Of a stretch of DNA of 64,000 nucleotides, positions 59,301 to 64,000 are shown one piece after another. Source of the DNA: an uncultured Clostridia bacterium (GTDB lineage Bacteria; Bacillota; Clostridia; TANB77; CAG-465). Under the pieces are notes generated by a model, which had not been told where the DNA came from, did not search any database, and saw only the letters and a program-made list of their open reading frames with translations. The stretch covers positions 77,690 to 141,689 of the forward strand of contig CARYZD010000002.1 in the NCBI GenBank assembly GCA_949106495.1. The letters run 5' to 3'. A program made the translations under genes and the position numbers. Each line of letters begins with the position of its first letter. The stretch's first letter is position 1.

Positions 59301-60192
59301 AACTTACAGAATCGTATTTTTTAAATAAATCTTCTCCAACTGCAATTGCAGTTAAAAGCTTATTATCTATATCATAATCAAAAATAGCTATTGTTTTTTC
59401 TCCAAAATTTGCTGATTTATTGTTCTTTAAAAAATTTGCAAATACCATAGGGCTAAAAAGATAATAATTACTATTAGAAAGTGATATATTTTCTCCTACA
59501 CCAATACCTTGCATATAATTAGATTTATTCATTGTACGAAGATATGTTCTAATAGATGAACCAGATTCTTTAAGTTGCTCATTAATATAGAATAATTCCT
59601 CATTAAATTTAAGATTTGCTCTTACACTTGCTATATTTACACTTAATGCATTATACATAGTAACACCATGTTCTGATATTCCTTTTAAATAATATGTTGG
59701 ATTACTTTCATAAGTATTTATAAAGTTTGTAATAGTTTGAGAATAACTTCCATTTATATATGCTTTACTATTATAATATACCCCACCAGCTACAGTTCCA
59801 CTATTATTATATATGCAACCATGCATTGTACGATTTTCTGTATAATTATACTTACTTCCAAAACTATATGTATTTGTTTTATATGTTGGGTCAACAGAAC
59901 CAAATGATATTATCTTACCAGCACTAGTTGTTTCTATATATAAATAATTGCTATAATTACTATCTGTATAGAAAGTATATGCTTTACCACCAAACGCAGA
60001 AGGAGTCTCTATTTTAGGTTCTCCAAGTTTTTCTTTTATCTGTTCAATAGTTGTATTACTATTTACTGTAATAGCATATTTACCACTTCCAACACTAATT
60101 AAATCACTACTCGTTAGTGCAAATATATTCTTACCAAAAAGAGCAATCGCAAAGACAAAACAAAACGCCATAATTATCTTTAGTTTTTTCAT
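56359..60192 (-). CDS. Secreted CAP-domain protein with Ig-like repeats and C-terminal dockerin
   Basis: A 1277-aa secreted protein. It has a signal peptide (1-26), a CAP-associated N-terminal region (about 38-110), a CAP (SCP-like) domain (about 345-480) with His380, Glu423 in YAENLGY and His457 in NFSHRQKVLDP, then a series of BIG_2-type Ig-like repeats (about 620-1210) with the recurring W-x-S-S-[ND]-x-x-[VIL]-x-x-[VI]-[DN]-x-x-G pattern, and at the end (1213-1277) a type I dockerin: two Ca-binding loops DLDRNGTINANDAA and DMDENGTMNANDAA, each followed by a helix. The dockerin predicts binding to a cohesin; cohesin-like proteins are encoded just upstream. Confidence 0.92.
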   Translation of the reverse strand: MKKLKIIMAFCFVFAIALFGKNIFALTSSDLISVGSGKYAITVNSNTTIEQIKEKLGEPKIETPSAFGGKAYTFYTDSNYSNYLYIETTSAGKIISFGSVDPTYKTNTYSFGSKYNYTENRTMHGCIYNNSGTVAGGVYYNSKAYINGSYSQTITNFINTYESNPTYYLKGISEHGVTMYNALSVNIASVRANLKFNEELFYINEQLKESGSSIRTYLRTMNKSNYMQGIGVGENISLSNSNYYLFSPMVFANFLKNNKSANFGEKTIAIFDYDIDNKLLTAIAVGEDLFKKYDSVSLTAEELSKLSSGRYEYNEAKKNLNKDSEMYDVNPQSTNVSTLLAGELKDSKKQGITDYVNAIRVAAGLPKVKVNSQNFLVAQHISTLISYRYTELGLGITHMPAKPTGLSDSYYNIALGDGKGYAENLGYLNASSSVSSMMHHINLFLDDSSETPQNFSHRQKVLDPTFTDFGYGISPYTFANEFSGGKKSDICMQAWPAEGITFIESLVSNRFTWTAQFLKKYKVKDNTTVTVKCLNTSKTWTFINEEKTSSRRFERVTTQITSLNNKVVFYDSSIYPEQGYVYEITVHNLLDEDTNKTVDYTYRSVFEYADENNYPTSSNSIKIDASKLSKVTGENVYYVPVGEESKASVILDENVVDKKVTWISSNPHVKVTQNGTIIPDCILDEDVIISVSYDEGNLTDEIVVRPYNKIEQVKLTPNSLIIDVGKEAQTQITYTPTEANEITEIVWKIVSDANPGIQYDIDNSYIRKYIKVDVLSEDKRNIKITAVDTESNNNTYKIIANVKGISGEYTGTCRVEVRVPLNYITIGYNNRNNSGLSISRTSMTDPGYSTIDYKKFYQNNGTSIIRFKTTYDPENTTVNKDIKWSLDKDDGSTNILTEYDNAGGFRIDKEGTAKIIAENVETGYKAYLYLTIESTLESLKLSSSNKNIKLSKGADGNYTATDKLTLTREPSIDTDEVEYTTSNSNIAKVDGNGNVKFNGETGNVKITVKSKNNPRIYAEYTYSVSIPVEQLILPIAGTIKTITKGESIQYEATCSPSNSNANKNIRYLSSNTNIASVDSKGIVKGISTGTATITARISGDYTKTGRDINVEYKVHVIVPVESISTNYESLTIIKEEGNIPNLNVTINPSDYSGNASVKWTSSNTDVLTIDSSSGKITPLKSGRATVTVIVTINDINGTSTFTKDVSVTVKSINDPKYLKGDLDRNGTINANDAAIALDLYKYGNVSDEDMLIGDMDENGTMNANDAALILDIYKYGN

Positions 60193-60220
60193 CTATATCC
60201 CTGTCCTTTTTTATTATAAA

Positions 60221-60248
60221 AAGGGATATTTAATAGTAAATATCCCTT
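60221..60248 (-). terminator. Terminator of the anchored cohesin-like gene
   Basis: The perfect stem AAGGGATATTTA / TAAATATCCCTT is followed on the minus strand by TTTATAATAA. It lies between the anchored cohesin gene and the CAP-dockerin gene. Confidence 0.85.
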
Positions 60249-60285
60249 CTAGCTAAATTCTTAAAATTATTTATCTTAGATTTAA

Positions 60286-62445
60286 TTATTTAACAAATAC
60301 TTTTTTAGAAGCTACAACTCCCATTAGTGATATAGCCATAACTGCTAACATCATAGCAACTGACATATCTCCTGTTTCTGGAGCTTCTTCAACAACTGGT
60401 TCAACAGCTGTGAATGAGAATACATATGTTTCAGTTTCTTCGTCTTCTGGGTCACCAGCAGCGATTTCAACATCAACATCTCCAGCAGCTTTAACTGTTA
60501 CAGTAATAACACCTTTTCCAGTTTCTTTATCATATTCAACTGTTACGTCTACTAAATCTTTATCAAAATCAACATTTATGAATTCAAGAATTTCTTCTAC
60601 TGTATCAGTTATTTTTCCTTCTGGAGTAACTGTAAAGTCGATTTTTACAACATCTCCAACTGTTAATTCATTGATTTCTTCTAAAGTTTTTTGAGTTTCT
60701 TCAGAGAATACAATTCCGTCAACATGGATTTCTTTAACTTCTACTTCATATGTAGCAGTATGTCCTGCAACTGTTAATTTGATTGTAGCTGTTCCTTCTT
60801 TAACACCAGTTACAACACCATTTTTATCTACTGTTGCGATTTCTGGGTTTAAAGATTCCCAAACTTTAGTTGTATCATCTGTTGATTTATGAACTGTTTC
60901 TGGTTCTTCAGTTGTATAACTTCCTACCATTTCAAGAGTTTCACCTCTTAAAACTTCAGCACCAGCTTCGTTATCTATAGTAGCTCCTGTAACTTTGTTT
61001 TCTTTAACTGTTACATTAACTAATTTGTATAAATCTTCAGTTGTATTACCATCTGCAGATACTGCAACTACAGCATTACCTCTAGCAACACCAGTAATTA
61101 CAATTCCATCTTCTACTTCTTTAACTTGTGCATATTCTGCTCCAGAGTTAAATGATCCTTCTAGGCTAGTCCATACTGCTCCATTTGGGTTAGCAGTAAC
61201 TTTAACTTTAGCTTCATCACCTTTGTATACTACTACATCAGTTGTTTCTAAAGTTATAGATTTTAATGGTACTGCAACTGTTACTGGAACTGATTTACTT
61301 AAAGAACCAAGTCTTACAGTTACGTTTGCAGTTCCTTTTGATTTACCAGTAATGTTACCATTGTTATCTACTGTAACAACAGCTTCATTATCTGAAGACC
61401 AAGTCATTGTAGCTGCATCATATTGTGCATCTTCTGGTCCAACTGTAACATCATTTTTAATGCTTATTGTTTGATCAAAATCTACTGTATATTTTTGTTG
61501 TGCAAATGTAATTGTTGATGGTGAAGTTGTTACATTTACAGGTACTGTTGCAGAATATGTTCCACATCTAACTGTTACGTTAGCTGTACCATTAGCAACA
61601 GCAGTTACAACACCATTTGCTACTGTAGCAACAGCAGTGTTGTCTGATTCCCAAGTTATTTCATCAGTTGTATTTGATGGGTTTGGTTTAGCATAAGATG
61701 AAATATCCATGCTTCTTTTTCCAGATTTATCTAAATCTACTTTATCTAATCCTTCAAAAGTAATTCCTGTTGCAGGAACTGGGATTTTCATACCATCCAT
61801 GTTAGTGCTAACATACCAAGATTCTGGTCTATGTGCACGTAATTCATCTTTTTCATTGTATTTATTTCCACTAATATCGAATCCTTCATATGGAAGACCC
61901 TCTTTCATTAAAAATAAATCTACATTTCCTGATGCATTATCTTTAACCTTAAATTTTAATTGATATACAACTCCTGTTAATAAAGTTGCTTCGTCAGGAT
62001 TAACTGCACTAGCTATTGATACAAATTCTAATGTATCAGAGCCAGAAAGAGTTTGAATTCCTGCTGAACCAGTTCCAAATTTTAGCTCGGCTCCAACTTC
62101 ACCAGCTATTACTGAAACTACTTTTTTGCCAAATTTATTTTCTTCTTGTACAACTTCCATTTTTGTTTTATCATAAGCAATTCTACTTGATATTGCACGT
62201 ATACCTAGTCCATTACTTGGAAGTTTATTTAAAGAAACAGTAAGAGTAACTGTATCTCCTGGAGTAAGTGTAGTTTTATCTACATTATAGCTAAGTGCTA
62301 CTTCTGCATTATCAGCTGTTACGCCGGCAACATTTTTATATTTCATATCTGCCACTGTAGCAGCGCTTATGCTTGGTACTAAAGATAGTCCCATCATAAC
62401 TACCATAGCTAGTACGAAAGCTTTTAGTTTGAAATTTCTTTTCAT
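60286..62445 (-). CDS. Cell-wall-anchored cohesin-like protein with Ig-like repeats
   Basis: A 719-aa surface protein with a signal peptide (1-28), a cohesin-like domain (about 45-215: PGDTVTLTVSLNKLPSNGLGIRAISSRIAYDKTKMEVV, then KFKVKDNASGNVDLFLM), several BIG_2 repeats (about 222-590, e.g. WESDNTAVATVANGVVTAVANGTANVTV) and a C-terminal sorting signal: PETGD at 689-693, a membrane helix and a basic end. PETGD is an LPxTG-type variant, so a sortase other than the pilus ones may attach it. AGGAGGTATTTTC precedes the start. It could present a cohesin on the cell surface for the CAP-dockerin protein. Confidence 0.88.
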   Translation of the reverse strand: MKRNFKLKAFVLAMVVMMGLSLVPSISAATVADMKYKNVAGVTADNAEVALSYNVDKTTLTPGDTVTLTVSLNKLPSNGLGIRAISSRIAYDKTKMEVVQEENKFGKKVVSVIAGEVGAELKFGTGSAGIQTLSGSDTLEFVSIASAVNPDEATLLTGVVYQLKFKVKDNASGNVDLFLMKEGLPYEGFDISGNKYNEKDELRAHRPESWYVSTNMDGMKIPVPATGITFEGLDKVDLDKSGKRSMDISSYAKPNPSNTTDEITWESDNTAVATVANGVVTAVANGTANVTVRCGTYSATVPVNVTTSPSTITFAQQKYTVDFDQTISIKNDVTVGPEDAQYDAATMTWSSDNEAVVTVDNNGNITGKSKGTANVTVRLGSLSKSVPVTVAVPLKSITLETTDVVVYKGDEAKVKVTANPNGAVWTSLEGSFNSGAEYAQVKEVEDGIVITGVARGNAVVAVSADGNTTEDLYKLVNVTVKENKVTGATIDNEAGAEVLRGETLEMVGSYTTEEPETVHKSTDDTTKVWESLNPEIATVDKNGVVTGVKEGTATIKLTVAGHTATYEVEVKEIHVDGIVFSEETQKTLEEINELTVGDVVKIDFTVTPEGKITDTVEEILEFINVDFDKDLVDVTVEYDKETGKGVITVTVKAAGDVDVEIAAGDPEDEETETYVFSFTAVEPVVEEAPETGDMSVAMMLAVMAISLMGVVASKKVFVK

Positions 62446-62522
62446 ATTTGAAAATACCTCCTTTTATAAATATACCCTTCCTCTTTAATTTTTGATTTTT
62501 TAAATCGTATATTTACTCTTAT

Positions 62523-62551
62523 ATGATAGCATATTAATTTTTTTTATTCAA
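62523..62551 (-). promoter_or_regulatory. Promoter of the anchored cohesin-like gene
   Basis: TTGAAT (62551-62546), a 17-base spacer and TATCAT (62528-62523). The remainder of 62446-62747 holds only the terminator at 62661-62697 and AT-rich sequence. Confidence 0.68.
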
Positions 62552-62660
62552 GCATTTTATGCTTAATTAAATGCGTTTTTAACCTAAAAATACATGCAAT
62601 TTTTGGCACTTTTTAAGTATTTATGTATTTCACTATTTTTGGAGATATTTAAATAAACAT

Positions 62661-62697
62661 AAAAAAGTAACACACGTTTTAATGTGTGTTACTTTTA
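62661..62697 (-). terminator. Terminator of the 221-aa cohesin-like gene
   Basis: The perfect 12-bp stem AAAGTAACACAC / GTGTGTTACTTT is followed on the minus strand by TTATG/TTTAT sequence. Confidence 0.88.
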
Positions 62698-62747
62698 TGT
62701 TACAAATTCGTGTAACAATTTATTTTTCACAAACTTTTAACATAAGA

Positions 62748-63413
62748 TTATTCAATTGTTAGTTCATTCATATTACTTATTACATACCATGATGATGGTC
62801 TTTGTAATACAATTTGACCTTTGTCATTAACTGTATTTCCTCCAAGATCAAATCCAGCATATGGTGCATTTTCAGCAAGTATAAATAAATCCGCTTTACC
62901 TATTGTAGCATTATCTTTTACTATAAATTTAAATTGACATACTACTCCTGGTTCATAGACTGTTCCATTATAACATCCAAATGATATACATTTATAGTAA
63001 TTGGAATTTGGAACGTTTATAACTGCTGCTGAATTAGATTTTAATCCCAACTCTTTTCCCACAGAGCCTGGCACTAAATCTGGTACATAAAATCCCCATT
63101 TATCAGTTTCTCCAATTGGTTCTATTTTTTCAGGGTCATATCCTATTCTGTTAGAAATTGAACGTATACCCAAACCATTGCTTGGCAATTTATCTAATGT
63201 AATAGTAAGTGTAATTACATCTCCAGGTTGTGGTGTTGTGTTATCTAACATGTAGCTCATAACTACTTCTGCATTTTCCTCTGTAACTCCTACTTTATTA
63301 CTATACATCATATCTGTAGGTACACTTGCTGCAAAAATGGTGCTTGCAAATAAGGTCACTCCCATAATAAAAGTTAAAACTAATGCTGTAATTTTCTTCA
63401 CTCTTTTATTCAT
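62748..63413 (-). CDS. Secreted single-domain cohesin-like protein
   Basis: The start is the ATG at 63413 (MNKRVKKITALVL), with AGGAGG eight bases upstream; an in-frame ATG two codons earlier would be too close to that site. The 221-aa product has a signal peptide (about 1-28) and one cohesin-like domain (VVMSYMLDNTTPQPGDVITLTITLDKLPSNGLGIRSISNRIGYDPEKIEPIG ... KFIVKDNATIGKADLFIL), then ends at SSWYVISNMNELTIE with no anchor or dockerin. It is a close paralog of the gene upstream and of the N-terminal domain of the 719-aa protein. A soluble cohesin is unusual and its partner is unknown. Confidence 0.85.
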   Translation of the reverse strand: MNKRVKKITALVLTFIMGVTLFASTIFAASVPTDMMYSNKVGVTEENAEVVMSYMLDNTTPQPGDVITLTITLDKLPSNGLGIRSISNRIGYDPEKIEPIGETDKWGFYVPDLVPGSVGKELGLKSNSAAVINVPNSNYYKCISFGCYNGTVYEPGVVCQFKFIVKDNATIGKADLFILAENAPYAGFDLGGNTVNDKGQIVLQRPSSWYVISNMNELTIE

Positions 63414-63446
63414 ATGCATTTCCTCCTTTAAATTTTTTATTTTAAA

Positions 63447-63474
63447 ATTATAATGTTATAAATAAAATTGTCAA
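63447..63474 (-). promoter_or_regulatory. Promoter between the two tandem cohesin-like genes
   Basis: TTGACA (63474-63469), a 16-base spacer and TATAAT (63452-63447), directly after the stop of the upstream gene. Confidence 0.78.
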
Positions 63475-63476
63475 AA

Positions 63477-64000
63477 TTACTGTACTGTTAATTCACTCAT
63501 ATTAGTTTTTACATACCATGATGAAATTGGACTAAATACTATTTGACCATTTTCATTACGTTTAGCTCCACCAAGGTCAAAACCTGCATATGGTGCTTGA
63601 GTTGCTAATATAAATAAATCAGCTTTTCCTATTTCTGCATTATCTTTTACTGTAAATTTAAATTGACATACTACTCCTGCAACTTTTGATGTGCCAGTAT
63701 AACAACCATATGATAAACATTTATAGTAATTTGAAGTTGGTACATTTATTACTGCAGCAGAGTTTGAATTTAACCCTAGTTTGGTTCCTACAGGTCCTGG
63801 TATTAATTCCAGTACATAATCGCCCCATTCATCTACTTCGCCTACTGGTTCTAATTTTTCAGGGTCATATCCTATCCTATTAGATATTGAACGTATACCT
63901 AAGCCATTACTTGGTAATTTGTCTAATGTAATAGTAAGTGTAATAACATCTCCAGGTTGTGGTGTTGTGTTATCTAACATGTAGCTCATAACTACTTCTG
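63477..64000 (-). CDS. Cohesin-like protein, 5' end outside the window
   Basis: The reading frame is open to the window edge; the ATG at 63989 is internal because the homologous residues EVV precede it as in the neighbouring paralog. About 174 residues are visible. They match the 221-aa protein over the whole length, including PGDVITLTITLDKLPSNGLG, SNSAAVINVP-x-SNYYKC and KADLFIL, with differences concentrated in the loops. It ends MSELTVQ with no anchor in the visible part. A signal peptide is expected upstream. Confidence 0.85.
   Translation of the reverse strand, partial: EVVMSYMLDNTTPQPGDVITLTITLDKLPSNGLGIRSISNRIGYDPEKLEPVGEVDEWGDYVLELIPGPVGTKLGLNSNSAAVINVPTSNYYKCLSYGCYTGTSKVAGVVCQFKFTVKDNAEIGKADLFILATQAPYAGFDLGGAKRNENGQIVFSPISSWYVKTNMSELTVQ

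Noticed and set aside
60995..61474. A 159-codon plus-strand frame inside the anchored cohesin-like gene
   Set aside because: It is antisense to well-recognised Ig-like repeats and rich in Thr/Ser/Leu as expected for a shadow frame.
1..64000. tRNA, rRNA, CRISPR arrays, insertion sequences and prophage
   Set aside because: I scanned for T-arm GTTCGAATC-type motifs, regularly spaced repeats, transposase signatures and phage structural genes and found none that hold up.

Overview
The window looks like a piece of the chromosome of a very AT-rich Gram-positive bacterium of the class Clostridia, probably an uncultured gut-type lineage. The reasons are the Firmicutes gene set (RlmH, YmdB, RNase Y with its N-terminal membrane anchor, DUF4364, DUF4363/DUF421, the DapL route to diaminopimelate), class C sortases with an LPLTG pilin, strong AGGAGG ribosome binding sites, and TTGACA-N17-TATAAT promoters visible in front of many genes. 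The genus assignment is inference. I see no rRNA, tRNA, CRISPR array, insertion sequence or prophage.

Layout. 1-7 kb: the end of rlmH, ymdB, a block of small richer-G+C genes (one frameshifted), then a sortase-assembled pilus locus (one LPLTG pilin, two class C sortases). 7-15 kb: rny, a broken GDPD gene, a broken PemK-like gene, an sdpR-sdpI pair, a TM-anchored protein, an unknown gene behind a switch-like leader, a strong candidate non-coding RNA, and ldh. 15-23 kb: an OmpR-type two-component system next to its probable target ABC transporter (FtsX-type permease), a patatin and a TetR regulator. 23-33 kb: dapL, a ParE toxin whose antitoxin is frameshifted, and a cyclic beta-1,2-glucan synthase machine split into two genes. 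33-41 kb: ProX-type editing deacylase, short membrane-protein cassettes that each carry their own promoter and terminator, a frameshifted multi-GNAT gene, typA, marR and two paralogous unknown genes. 41-49 kb: cmk-plsC, DUF4364, serS, engB, a DbpA-like helicase, dapA, DUF421/DUF4363. 49-56 kb: a zinc-ribbon surface protein, a U32 peptidase, an Rpn-type nuclease flanked by a stray copy of the 3' end of rlmB, and rlmB. 56-64 kb: a surface-protein locus with three cohesin-like proteins, Ig-like repeats, a cell-wall anchor and a CAP-domain protein ending in a dockerin.

Functionally, the most striking part is surface architecture: a cohesin/dockerin set that resembles a small scaffold but carries a CAP domain instead of glycosidases, a pilus locus with a 12-base inverted repeat in its promoter region, and a glucan synthase/phosphorylase pair. 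RNA-level control is the second theme: a promoter-to-terminator ncRNA of about 215 nt, a leader in which one strand can pair with two partners and can expose an anti-Shine-Dalgarno segment, and an rny mRNA that should begin with a long stem-loop.

At least five accessory genes are broken by small indels, three or four of them in or next to short A/T runs, while all housekeeping genes are intact. This is either genuine decay of accessory genes or residual assembly error, and it affects how the toxin-antitoxin and GNAT loci should be read.
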